Below, piece by piece: positions 1 to 7,757 of a stretch of 64,000 bases of DNA; the stretch's first letter is position 1; each line of letters begins with the position of its first letter. This stretch comes from Paenibacillus wynnii. GTDB lineage: Bacteria > Bacillota > Bacilli > Paenibacillales > Paenibacillaceae. Below the pieces are notes generated by a model. That model had not been told where the DNA came from, did not search any database, and saw only the letters and a program-made list of their open reading frames with translations. The translations under genes were made by a program, and so were the position numbers. The DNA lies in assembly GCF_030812855.1 (NCBI RefSeq), contig NZ_JAUSTK010000005.1, forward strand, positions 186,001 to 250,000, given 5' to 3'.

Positions 1-656
1 TGTTTCCACGCGCCAAAATGACCGTTCTCGGTGACCTTAATCAAGCCATCTACGCACAGGGTGAAGTACTTGGGGATCTGTCCAGCTTAGTCAGTGTGTA
101 TGGGGAAGAGAATACAGAAGTGATCTCGCTGACACGCAGCTACCGTTCGACGTATGAGATTGTAGAATTTACACGGGCTATGATTCCCGGAGGAGAACGG
201 ATCATTCCGTTTAATCGCCGTGGTGAAGAACCCCTGTTAAGTGTGGTCTCTACTGAGCAGGAGCTGCTCACTGCGGTGGAAGCTGATATTCGAGAACTAC
301 ACTCGCGTGGGTTCCATTATGTAGCCGTTATCTGTAAAACAGCTGAGGAAAGCGAACAGGTCTGTACCCAATTAGAAGGAAAACTACAGGTGAGACTCGT
401 TACGAAAGAGACCCCTAATTTTCAAAAGGGTACGCTTGTGCTGCCGGCTTATTTGGCAAAAGGAGTTGAATTCGATGCTGTCATTATCTATGACGGTTCG
501 GATCAAAGATACAGCCGAGAAAGTGAACGGAAATTATTCTATACAGCTTGCACAAGAGCGATGCATTTACTTCATATATACAGCTTGGGTGAGGCAAGCC
601 GCTTTTTACCAGTCGCCAAGTCTCAATCCTTAATTGCAGAGTCCGTGCAAGTCTAA
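1..656 (+). CDS. HelD-type UvrD-like helicase, C-terminal part (truncated by window start)
   Basis: The reading frame is already open at base 3 and runs to a TAA at 654-656, so only the last ~218 residues are present. The fragment holds the C-terminal helicase half of the UvrD/Rep superfamily: the TVLGDLNQAIY block (motif III-like), SLTRSYRST (motif IV-like), KGVEFDAVIIYD (motif V) and LFYTACTRAMHLLHIY (motif VI). This combination is typical of Bacillales HelD, which binds RNA polymerase and recycles stalled complexes, and of related ATP-dependent DNA helicases. The Walker A region lies outside the window, so the subfamily is inferred. A terminator follows at once. Confidence 0.75.
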   Translation, partial: FPRAKMTVLGDLNQAIYAQGEVLGDLSSLVSVYGEENTEVISLTRSYRSTYEIVEFTRAMIPGGERIIPFNRRGEEPLLSVVSTEQELLTAVEADIRELHSRGFHYVAVICKTAEESEQVCTQLEGKLQVRLVTKETPNFQKGTLVLPAYLAKGVEFDAVIIYDGSDQRYSRESERKLFYTACTRAMHLLHIYSLGEASRFLPVAKSQSLIAESVQV

Positions 657-678
657 TATCACTCAACTCAATCGCTGG

Positions 679-710
679 CCACCTTCCGTTTTATACGAGG
701 GTGGTTTTTT
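679..710 (+). terminator. Intrinsic terminator after the helicase gene
   Basis: A stem of the type CCACC-TTC / GA-GGGTGG is followed by a run of six T residues, 20 bases after the helicase stop codon. Confidence 0.75.
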
Positions 711-783
711 ATATTCATGAATAAAGGGGAAGATTTAAACCACAATAATGACTACTGCGAACAAAGACAAAGGTGGTCAGAAC

Positions 784-2064
784 ATGAAGGATAAAAAATG
801 GGATCTGGTTGCATTGGCCTCCATTCCGCTAATTATGACCCTCGGGAACTCCATGCTTATCCCTATCTTGCCGCAAATATCTAAGGAACTGGATATATCA
901 ACGTTTCAAGTCAGTATGTTGATTACGGTTTTTGGGTTAGTGGCCATCATACTGATTCCTATTGCCGGCTTTCTCTCTGACCGTTATGGACGGAAAGTAG
1001 TAATATTACCGAGCCTTATCCTTGCAGGGTTAGGTGGAGCCATCTGTGTAGCGGCAGCTTTTTTTATGGACGGAATCACCGCTTACTGGGTCATTTTAGC
1101 AGGTCGATTTTTACAGGGAATCGGAGCCGCAGGTGCTTTTCCTATTGTTCTACCCTTTGTAGGTGACTTGTTCAATGATGAGAAGGAAATTAGCAAAAGC
1201 TTAGGAATTATCGAGACCTCCAATACTTTCGGCAAAGTTCTAAGTCCGATTCTAGGAGCGTATCTCGGAACACTGTTGTGGTATGCGCCTTTTATTGCAA
1301 TTCCTATTCTCTGTTTTATATCCTTTCTGATGGTATTATTTCTAGTTAGTAAACCGGAAAAAGATGAAGATGCCGAGAAGCCGAACATCCGAGAATTCAT
1401 GTCTGAAATCAAACGCGTTTTGCATAAAAAAGGCCGTTGGCTGTATGCTATTTTTGCGATAGGCGGTATCTGCATGTTCCTGATTTTCGGTGTTCTGTTT
1501 TATTTATCAGAGACACTGGAAACGAAATATCAATTACATGGGACTACAAAGGGTTTTGTTCTCGCAATTCCTCTTACACTCCTATGTCTATCCTCTTACG
1601 GCGGTGGGAAGATCATTGGTCAAAACAAAAGGCTGATGAAGTGGCTTGGCTTTGCCGGTATGGTGCTGCTTACAGCAGCAATGATTGTTGCCGGATTCGG
1701 GAAAGGGATTTTCTTTTTATTAAGCTTTCTAAGTTTGGTGGGGATCGGGATCGGAGTGGCGTTACCTTGCATGGATGCACTAATTACGGAGGGAATTGAA
1801 AAGGATAATCGCGGGACTATAACCTCCTTATATAGCAGTATGCGTTTTATCGGAGTGGCGGTGGGCCCACCCGTGGTTTCTCTGCTAATGCCGAGAGGAC
1901 ATTGGGTGTTATTCGGCAGCCTGGCTGCTGTGGGAGTCGTTGGCGGTTTACTGACCTTGTTCGCCGTAACACCGAGTGAAGACAAAACAGGGAAGAAGAG
2001 CGGTAGGCATAAGGATAAGTCAGGGCGGAATATACGCCATATTCGGCGTCAGCGGGCACGTTGA
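784..2064 (+). CDS. MFS transporter, drug:H+ antiporter type
   Basis: A protein of ~426 residues with about twelve hydrophobic segments. The loop between segments 2 and 3 has the MFS motif A (GFLSDRYGRK), and GRFLQGIGAAGAFP fits motif C of 12-segment drug exporters, as in Bmr/Blt-like proteins. Function is inferred as proton-driven export of small molecules at the cell membrane; the substrate cannot be read. I place the start at ATG 784, because an AGGTGG ribosome binding site precedes it; ATG 748 has none. The tail is basic (KKSGRHKDKSGR). The 3' end overlaps the convergent gene on the minus strand by 16 bases. Confidence 0.8.
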   Translation: MKDKKWDLVALASIPLIMTLGNSMLIPILPQISKELDISTFQVSMLITVFGLVAIILIPIAGFLSDRYGRKVVILPSLILAGLGGAICVAAAFFMDGITAYWVILAGRFLQGIGAAGAFPIVLPFVGDLFNDEKEISKSLGIIETSNTFGKVLSPILGAYLGTLLWYAPFIAIPILCFISFLMVLFLVSKPEKDEDAEKPNIREFMSEIKRVLHKKGRWLYAIFAIGGICMFLIFGVLFYLSETLETKYQLHGTTKGFVLAIPLTLLCLSSYGGGKIIGQNKRLMKWLGFAGMVLLTAAMIVAGFGKGIFFLLSFLSLVGIGIGVALPCMDALITEGIEKDNRGTITSLYSSMRFIGVAVGPPVVSLLMPRGHWVLFGSLAAVGVVGGLLTLFAVTPSEDKTGKKSGRHKDKSGRNIRHIRRQRAR

Positions 2065-2327
2065 TCATTGGATACTGAATAAGTAGATCTATGGGAACTT
2101 CGAGCATTAACAGCCAAATATGTGATATAAACCACCAATAGAATACCCGGAGCTAATGCAGAAAAACGGTACATGACGGCATAGCTGGTGAACATTGCGA
2201 TGGAACCAAGGAGCAGGGTTCCCGTTGCCACCCCTAGGTTACTAGCCATTCCAAAACTGATGCCAAAGAGCATACGAAGTAGCAGCATGGTGTTGATGCT
2301 ATCGGCCCGTTCCGAAGTCTTGTTCAA
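2049..2327 (-). CDS. Small membrane protein, unknown function
   Basis: 92 residues with two to three hydrophobic stretches (MLLLRMLFGISFGMASNLG; GTLLLGSIAMFTSYAVMY; APGILLVVYITYLAV). The start is TTG 2327 with AGGAGA eight bases upstream on the minus strand. The protein resembles the short conserved integral membrane proteins found in many paenibacilli, but I recognise no named domain. It converges on and overlaps the MFS gene. Confidence 0.55.
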   Translation of the reverse strand: MNKTSERADSINTMLLLRMLFGISFGMASNLGVATGTLLLGSIAMFTSYAVMYRFSALAPGILLVVYITYLAVNARSSHRSTYSVSNDQRAR

Positions 2328-2469
2328 AGTTTCTTTCTCCTATTCTGGCACAACACCAAGATCAGTGCTTGACAGGTGAAGAGAAGGACAGAAATTCGTT
2401 ACGCCCATAGAGGGGAGTTCATCCTCTATTTTTGCACCCGGCACCCCGTATGGTTTTCAAAATATACAG

Positions 2470-2655
2470 TTGCACAATGTACACTTATATTTCTCCCTTA
2501 GCACACTTTAGGGTGTTTAATTGCACTTTATACACTTATTTTTGGGTATTCCGGGGTTTAACCGGCATATTCATCTTTTTAGTTGCACAAAATACATCTA
2601 TCCATACTTCCGAGCGCCAAAGGCTAGATATAAGTGTATAAAATACATCTATTTC
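2470..2655. repeat. Short degenerate direct repeats, TTGCACAA-n-TACACTTAT type
   Basis: A motif of about 20 bases recurs at 2470-2489 (TTGCACAATGTACACTTATA), 2521-2540, 2583-2602 and in part at 2637-2655, spaced about 50-62 bases. Between the copies are unrelated GC-richer stretches with small dyads. No coding frame here has a ribosome binding site. This looks like a dispersed intergenic repeat; its function is unknown. Confidence 0.5.
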
Positions 2656-3034
2656 ACTGATTATCTCCGAGTTTTGGTAGCGTCAAGAAGTTTGTGTAAG
2701 AGAGAAGGAAGTAGTTTCTCGGGTGTTGTTTGTAGGTACACGATTTACCGTATTTGTAGCGGAAACCTGGGGAGATACTGCTACTCTCATACACAAGTAT
2801 CTTAACGTTATCTCTTTGGGGCGGTATGCATAAAATTTTAGGAATATTCCCTATTTAATCCCAAATTCGTGGCGTTTCGTTCAGGATTAGCGGCATTTTC
2901 CTCTCTAATTCGACGATGGACTGGTCCGCAACCCGGATTCGGCTACCTGTAAGAGCGTAGTTTCCCCAAACCCGGTGAAACGGCAGGCGAAGTCAGAACG
3001 AAATCGTTCCCGACACAGTGACGTAAACGGAAAG
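2656..3034. other. Intergenic stretch without recognisable gene
   Basis: I see no frame with a ribosome binding site and plausible protein composition. Base composition shifts to GC-rich around 2860-3030, which may be eroded coding sequence. Confidence 0.4.
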
Positions 3035-3175
3035 TCAAGTTTCTGTATTGTGATAAATCAAATCTAACACTTCACGCAGCTCCTGAATTTGTTTTTGCTG
3101 CAATCCGGCCAGTGCAGCTGTTATATTCTCTTGTTCTATTGGAAGCGTGGTTTCTATTAATGCCTGCGTAACAAG
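3035..3175 (-). pseudogene. 3' remnant of a regulator-like gene
   Basis: Read on the minus strand, an open frame of about 45 codons ends at 3035 with protein-like, amphipathic sequence (ALAGLQQKQIQELREVLDLI), but it has no start codon or ribosome binding site and an in-frame stop at 3176-3178. It resembles the C-terminal helix of a MarR-type regulator. The identity is an inference from composition only. Confidence 0.3.
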
Positions 3176-3221
3176 TTAAATGGTCAATAAAGCCAACCAG
3201 TTATCTCCTGGTTGACCCAAT

Positions 3222-3274
3222 AATATACAAAAGGCTGTCGCCTGAGTAGAAGTATCTACTTGGGTGACAGCCTT
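3222..3274 (-). terminator. Terminator of the transaldolase gene
   Basis: AAGGCTGTC at 3231-3239 pairs with GACAGCCTT at 3266-3274, with further pairing inside. On the minus strand the stem is followed by a T-rich stretch. It lies 25 bases beyond the tal stop codon. Confidence 0.75.
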
Positions 3275-3298
3275 ATTCTCTATTACAGGTAGTTTATC

Positions 3299-3946
3299 TT
3301 ATGCTTGAGGAACGGATTCCCAATCCTTCAAGAAACGTTCGATACCATTATCAGTAAGCGGGTGTTTCCAGAGCGAAGGCAAGAGAGAGCCTGGGATGGT
3401 AGCAATATGTGCTCCAGCAATAGCGGCTTGCTCAACATGGGCAATGTTGCGAATACTTGCAGCAATGATTTCTGAAGTCATGCCGTAGTTGGTCAGGATG
3501 GTTTTCAAATCCTTGATCAGCTTCATGCCATCAACACCAATATCATCCAGACGGCCAACAAAAGGACTGATGTAGGTAGCTCCGGCTTTGGCGGCCATAA
3601 GGCCTTGAGCCGCGGAGAATACCAGTGTCACATTCGTCTTGATGCCTTTCTTGGTGAGCTCATAACAAGCTTCCAAGCCATCTTCGGTCATAGGCAGCTT
3701 AATAACAACATTCGGTGCCCACTCAGCGATTTCATAAGCTTCTTTAAGCATTTCTTCTGCTTTGAGACCAATAACTTCAGCGCTTACAGGTCCGGGTACG
3801 ATCGCAACGATTTCTTTGATAACATCTTTAAAAAGTCTGCCTTCTTTAGCGATCAACGACGGGTTCGTCGTCACGCCATCCACTAATCCCAGGCGGGTAA
3901 TACGTTTGATTTCCTCAATGTTTCCAGTGTCCAAGAAAAACTTCAT
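3299..3946 (-). CDS. tal: Transaldolase, small TalC/MipB subfamily
   Basis: 215 residues, the usual length of the short transaldolase/fructose-6-phosphate aldolase family. The Schiff-base lysine is K83 in [19 protein letters not shown] at the N-terminus and [10 protein letters not shown] in the middle are family blocks. It transfers a dihydroxyacetone unit between sugar phosphates in the cytoplasmic non-oxidative pentose phosphate pathway. The start is ATG 3946 with GGAGG ten bases upstream. It is monocistronic with its own terminator. rpiA, from the same pathway, lies 1.6 kb away on the other strand. Confidence 0.92.
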   Translation of the reverse strand: MKFFLDTGNIEEIKRITRLGLVDGVTTNPSLIAKEGRLFKDVIKEIVAIVPGPVSAEVIGLKAEEMLKEAYEIAEWAPNVVIKLPMTEDGLEACYELTKKGIKTNVTLVFSAAQGLMAAKAGATYISPFVGRLDDIGVDGMKLIKDLKTILTNYGMTSEIIAASIRNIAHVEQAAIAGAHIATIPGSLLPSLWKHPLTDNGIERFLKDWESVPQA

Positions 3947-4195
3947 TTCCGGTTATCCTCCCTTGAATTCCATATGGATTGACAAGCAGTCGTTCTAAAA
4001 TACATTATGATACATGTCCAACAAAGTTTCAACTGTTAATTTGAATATTTCAAAATAACTTTATAGATTCCGATAGCTTCATATTGTACAATGAGATCGT
4101 TCAAATTAGATTGGGGACTGCTAAATCAGGGTATTGATGTTAATATATTATCGATGTAATTCGTTTTTTAGAAGAAACGGGATGGTGGCTGACGG

Positions 4196-4687
4196 ATGAT
4201 ATACATTTTATTGGCTGTTGTTTTCTTATTGTTGGCTGCAGGCGGAATATTAGCTTATAAAAATAGTAAATTGATAATTAGTCGTGATGAATCTGGCGCT
4301 GCACCCCGTAGTACCTCATTAACATATTCCGTATATAATTACTCTGCAGCAGATCTGGACGTGAAATCAGAGGCCGTTGCGCTGTTTCAACTGACGGTTT
4401 TGACAGATGCCCACGCAGTCCCTTCGACAGAGTCCGATGAGGCTGCACTAACCCTTTGCAGGGTTACTGAGGGCAAAGGTGAAATGGTACTGGAGGATGG
4501 ACAGAGTTGGATGCTGAACCATATTAGACAAGCTGCTGTCAGAGGCCTCCTGATACAGTATGAAGCTTTTATAGATAAAGTCCGGGGTACCGATGAGATG
4601 GAGTTGATCGTCAACTTAGAGAAAGCTGCAAAGGAGGTAGCCTATCTTGCAAATCAACATTTATTACGAAATGGCAAGGGGATATAG
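4196..4687 (+). CDS. Membrane-anchored protein, unknown function
   Basis: 163 residues. Residues 2-21 form one hydrophobic segment (IYILLAVVFLLLAAGGILAY), then a soluble acidic domain with no recognised fold. The ribosome binding site upstream of ATG 4196 is weak (GGGATGGTGG). Codon use looks like that of the neighbours. It lies alone, upstream of an acetyltransferase gene. Confidence 0.5.
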   Translation: MIYILLAVVFLLLAAGGILAYKNSKLIISRDESGAAPRSTSLTYSVYNYSAADLDVKSEAVALFQLTVLTDAHAVPSTESDEAALTLCRVTEGKGEMVLEDGQSWMLNHIRQAAVRGLLIQYEAFIDKVRGTDEMELIVNLEKAAKEVAYLANQHLLRNGKGI

Positions 4688-4797
4688 ATTTTATTTGTTA
4701 TGCGAATGAAAATGCAGAATTGTATGACACACAGCTTAGCCTTTATAATGATCGTATATAGAACACGTAATAACAATGGCTCTGGAGGGGGAAGTTA

Positions 4798-5280
4798 GTG
4801 ATACCGGTAACAGATGTGAACTTTGTTGTAGTCCAGTCAGATCATACTGATTTAAGGGCGCTTATTGAGCATTTGGACATAGATCTGAAGCAACGATATC
4901 CTCACGAGAATATCTATGGCGTCGACTTTGAAGACCCAAAGGTAAGGGAAATGATTTTTGTGGTTGGTTATTTAAATGAGAAACCGGTGGGGTGTGGGGG
5001 ATTGCGGCCACTGGATGATTTGCACTTAATGACTCCTGCGATGGAACTGAAACGTTTTTATGTCGACCCCAACTCCCGCAAGATGGGAATAGCTACGAAT
5101 ATGCTACTGTTCCTCGAAGAGAAGGCAGTGGTTTCAGGTTATAGGGAGATTAGACTGGAGACAGGGATCAAACAGCCGGAAGCCATTGCACTTTATGTCA
5201 AGCACGGCTACCAGCCTATTGATCTGTACGGCCCTTATGTGGGAGATCCAGACAGTCTCTGTTACGGGAAAGTTCTGTAA
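4798..5280 (+). CDS. GNAT-family N-acetyltransferase
   Basis: 160 residues with the GNAT fold: MELKRFYVDPNSRKMGIATNMLLFLEEKA is strand 4 plus the acetyl-CoA loop (R/Q-x-x-G-x-G/A type), followed by IRLETGIKQPEAIALYVKHGYQ. The family transfers acetyl groups from acetyl-CoA to amines; the acceptor is unknown. The start is GTG 4798 with a strong GGAGGGGG eight bases upstream. It converges on the small coiled-coil gene downstream. Confidence 0.8.
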   Translation: MIPVTDVNFVVVQSDHTDLRALIEHLDIDLKQRYPHENIYGVDFEDPKVREMIFVVGYLNEKPVGCGGLRPLDDLHLMTPAMELKRFYVDPNSRKMGIATNMLLFLEEKAVVSGYREIRLETGIKQPEAIALYVKHGYQPIDLYGPYVGDPDSLCYGKVL

Positions 5281-5298
5281 TTAGGCTAAACCTCACAT

Positions 5299-5496
5299 TT
5301 AGGCATGATATTTACCTACAGGTGCATTCATGACCCATTCCAGCATCATCAGCATGTCTTCGAGACGGGTGAGCTGGGCTTTAAGGTTATCCTGCTGCGG
5401 ACTGTTTTCTTCTAATGGCGTCAGACGTGATTCCAGTGCTCTGCGCTGAAGTGTGAGTTCATTGATTTTAGATTGGATCTGGTTTTCGGTTCTCAT
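5299..5496 (-). CDS. Small coiled-coil protein, unknown function
   Basis: 65 residues, nearly all predicted helix with heptad-like spacing (IQSKINELTLQRRALESRL ... QLTRLEDMLMMLEWVM). I choose ATG 5496 because TAGGAGG stands eight bases upstream; a longer frame to 5559 adds residues without a ribosome binding site. No domain name is recognised. Confidence 0.6.
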   Translation of the reverse strand: MRTENQIQSKINELTLQRRALESRLTPLEENSPQQDNLKAQLTRLEDMLMMLEWVMNAPVGKYHA

Positions 5497-5571
5497 CTGA
5501 AATCCTCCTATTCTTGGGTTTATCACAATTTCAATATAGATCATTATAACGGATAACATGGGGGTATTTAA

Positions 5572-6252
5572 ATGAGTATCAATGTTAAGCAGTTGGCCGC
5601 AGAAAAAGCAGTAGAGTATGTGCAGGATGGAATGAAGGTGGGTCTGGGTACGGGGTCGACAGCCTACTGGGCTATACGCAAGCTAGGAGAACGTGTCAGT
5701 GAAGGGTTGAAAATTACCGCAGTCGCAACATCCCAAGCTTCTGAGGATCAAGCACGCGAGCTGGGAATCCCTCTTGTGGCCTTCGGGGATATTGATAGTC
5801 TGGATTTGACGATTGACGGAGCGGACGAGTTGGATAGTAAGCTGCAGTTAATCAAAGGCGGTGGAGGTGCACTGCTCCGCGAAAAGATCGTAGCCAGTAA
5901 TAGCACACGGATGATCGTTGTTGCCGATGAAAGCAAAGCCGTAACCACACTTGGGAAATTCCCGCTTCCGGTAGAGATTATTACTTTTGCCAGGGAATGG
6001 ACCGTTGCGGAGTTGGCTAAGCTGGGCTGTAAGCCAGTGCTTCGTAAGAACGGAGACGAGTTATATAAGACAGACAACGGTAATTACATAGCAGACTGCC
6101 ATTTTGAAGCTATTGATTCGGCTGCTGATCTTGCACTTAAATTGCAGGGGATTCCTGGAGTTGTGGAGCACGGGTTGTTTATTGGAATCGCAGATTTAGC
6201 TATCATCGGCAAAAACGATGGAAGTATTGAAATTATTGAAGGCGTACAGTAG
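5572..6252 (+). CDS. rpiA: Ribose-5-phosphate isomerase A
   Basis: 226 residues, full length for RpiA. Family blocks are GLGTGSTAYWAI (phosphate loop), DLTIDGADELD, KGGGGALLREKI with the catalytic glutamate, and VVADESK. It interconverts ribose-5-phosphate and ribulose-5-phosphate in the cytoplasm. The ATG follows a GGGGG ribosome binding site. The VanZ-like gene starts 20 bases after its stop and is probably co-transcribed. Confidence 0.93.
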   Translation: MSINVKQLAAEKAVEYVQDGMKVGLGTGSTAYWAIRKLGERVSEGLKITAVATSQASEDQARELGIPLVAFGDIDSLDLTIDGADELDSKLQLIKGGGGALLREKIVASNSTRMIVVADESKAVTTLGKFPLPVEIITFAREWTVAELAKLGCKPVLRKNGDELYKTDNGNYIADCHFEAIDSAADLALKLQGIPGVVEHGLFIGIADLAIIGKNDGSIEIIEGVQ

Positions 6253-6272
6253 TGCCGATTCAAAGGAGTAGC

Positions 6273-6707
6273 GTGAAGTGGCTACGCCGATTAATAGGAC
6301 CAGCATTAATCCTTTATAGTGTAACAGTTATCTATTGGATGTTTATCGGTTTTGGGAGAGAGATTCATACCGGGGGTATCTTGAAGTATAATCTCGTGCC
6401 TTTGCGTACAGTGTTCCTCTTCCTTAATCTTGGTAACGGAGTAGCTCTAACCGATCGGCTAGTAAATTTAATTGGGAATATCGTAGTGTTCGTTCCTTTT
6501 GGATTTATGCTCCCGTTCATTCGGAATCGATTATACTCTTTGACAAGACTCACGCTGTATGCGATATTTATCATTCTCATATTGGAAATGATGCAAATGC
6601 TGCTTCATGTAGGCAGCTTCGATGTCGATGATCTGCTGTTGAATCTGGTTGGCATTTGGACAGGGTATAGTTTACTCCGGTTTTCCAAGATGAATTCAGA
6701 AATGTAG
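6273..6707 (+). CDS. VanZ-like membrane protein
   Basis: About 144 residues with four hydrophobic segments and the VanZ signature: NLVPLRT early, NLIGNIVVFVPFGFMLPF in the middle and GSFDVDDLLLNLVGIWTGY near the end. VanZ-like proteins can give low-level teicoplanin resistance, but most members have unknown roles. I prefer GTG 6273, which has AAAGGAG six bases upstream, over GTG 6252, which overlaps the rpiA stop. A second VanZ-like gene is carried as a cassette at 55,870. Confidence 0.8.
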   Translation: MKWLRRLIGPALILYSVTVIYWMFIGFGREIHTGGILKYNLVPLRTVFLFLNLGNGVALTDRLVNLIGNIVVFVPFGFMLPFIRNRLYSLTRLTLYAIFIILILEMMQMLLHVGSFDVDDLLLNLVGIWTGYSLLRFSKMNSEM

Positions 6708-6721
6708 GAGGATTTACATAC

Positions 6722-7162
6722 ATGTTAAAAGATATAAAGCACCTCTTAGGAACCCCGGAGGTGAATGAGCTGCTTACTTATGCTGTAATTGACGAGCCTG
6801 ATGCACTTCAGCATACCTCGTCAGAATATAGCGAACAAGCGGCACTCCAATTATTTGGTTGGGAAGAGGAGCAGTTATTGCTAGGCCTTGTAGGCTTCGA
6901 AGAAACGGAAGACGGTTCACTGGAAGTGAAACATATGGCCGTCCTCCCCGAAAATAGAGGCAAAGGCTATGCACGAGGTATGATTTTGGAGCTGCTGACC
7001 TCACGCGAACCCCGTTATCTAATGGCAGAGACAGAGGATGAAGTGGCGGCTAACTTTTATCGCAACTTAGGGTTTATGGTATATAGTCTGGGTGTCAATG
7101 GTGCAGGAATTGAAATGTTCCGCTGTGTGTATGAAACGGAAGAGTCCGAAGATATGGAATAA
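6722..7162 (+). CDS. GNAT-family N-acetyltransferase
   Basis: 146 residues. VKHMAVLPENRGKGYARGMI is the GNAT strand 4 and acetyl-CoA loop (R-G-K-G-Y-A), followed by ETEDEVAANFYRNLGF. The substrate is unknown. The start ATG 6722 has AGGAGG about 10 bases upstream and lies 14 bases after the VanZ-like gene, so rpiA, this gene and the VanZ gene probably form one operon. The C-terminus is acidic. Confidence 0.8.
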   Translation: MLKDIKHLLGTPEVNELLTYAVIDEPDALQHTSSEYSEQAALQLFGWEEEQLLLGLVGFEETEDGSLEVKHMAVLPENRGKGYARGMILELLTSREPRYLMAETEDEVAANFYRNLGFMVYSLGVNGAGIEMFRCVYETEESEDME

Positions 7163-7172
7163 GATATATTTT

Positions 7173-7226
7173 TAAGAATAGGGTTTCCTTACAGTGAATT
7201 TATACTGCAGGGGAGCTCTTTTTTAT
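7173..7226 (+). terminator. Probable terminator after the GNAT gene
   Basis: An imperfect stem (AGGGTTTCCTTACAGT pairing with ACTGCAGGGGAGCTCT) is followed by six T residues. The stem has several mismatches. Confidence 0.5.
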
Positions 7227-7287
7227 TTGACTTTTTTAGGAGTAGGCAATATAGTTTTACAATGAAACTATTTCATAGTTGAACTAT
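7227..7287 (+). promoter_or_regulatory. Sigma-A promoter and palindromic operator of the MarR-MMPL operon
   Basis: TTGACT at 7227-7232 and TATAGT at 7250-7255 are separated by 17 bases, a near-consensus vegetative promoter. Just downstream, ATAGTT-G-AACTAT at 7275-7287 is a perfect 13-base palindrome, overlapping the expected transcription start region. MarR repressors commonly bind such sites and repress their own operon; that is the inference here. Confidence 0.7.
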
Positions 7288-7304
7288 TAGCGGAGGTCGA
7301 ATCA

Positions 7305-7757
7305 TTGAATAAAGAGGCTCAACATTGGATCAATCGCTACATGGATGCCTACCTCGTCGTGACAAGGCGGATTAATGCCCAGATCAGAGACAGCATTTCG
7401 GAAGAACTGACCAGCGACCAGTATCTCATTTTAAGGCTGATCCAAGGTCAGGAACTGTGTACCTCTACTCATTTAGCAGAATCCTTTGCTGTGGGTAAAA
7501 GTTCGATCACAGCTATGACCAATCGGTTAGTGGAAGCAGGTATGATTGAACGCACCCGGGATGAGAATGACCGCCGCCAGGTATACCTGTCGATGACGGA
7601 GTATGGAAAAAGCATATTTGATGCTGCGGAGAAGCAGGTTCAAGAAATCGTCTCTCCGTACTTGTTCCATTTTGAGGAAAGTGATATTGAGATGTTCATA
7701 AGGATGTTTGAGAAGTTGGGAAGTCTAATGCAGGATTCAGGAGGGAAAAACAATTGA
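7305..7757 (+). CDS. MarR-family transcriptional regulator
   Basis: 150 residues with a winged helix: SDQYLILRLIQ, STHLAESFAVGKSSITAMTNRL (recognition helix) and the wing DENDRRQVYLSMTEYG. The start is TTG 7305 with GGAGG nine bases upstream. It overlaps the downstream transporter gene by four bases, so translation is coupled. It probably represses this efflux operon through the palindrome at 7275-7287 and is released by a ligand; the ligand is unknown. Confidence 0.85.
   Translation: MNKEAQHWINRYMDAYLVVTRRINAQIRDSISEELTSDQYLILRLIQGQELCTSTHLAESFAVGKSSITAMTNRLVEAGMIERTRDENDRRQVYLSMTEYGKSIFDAAEKQVQEIVSPYLFHFEESDIEMFIRMFEKLGSLMQDSGGKNN

Noticed and set aside
2432..2805. Two short + strand frames in the intergenic region
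   Set aside because: They are built on the TTGCAC repeats, lack ribosome binding sites and have Tyr/Ile/Cys-rich random-like composition.
5748..6077. Minus-strand frame within rpiA and similar antisense frames elsewhere
   Set aside because: These are shadows of well-supported genes, with no start signal of their own.
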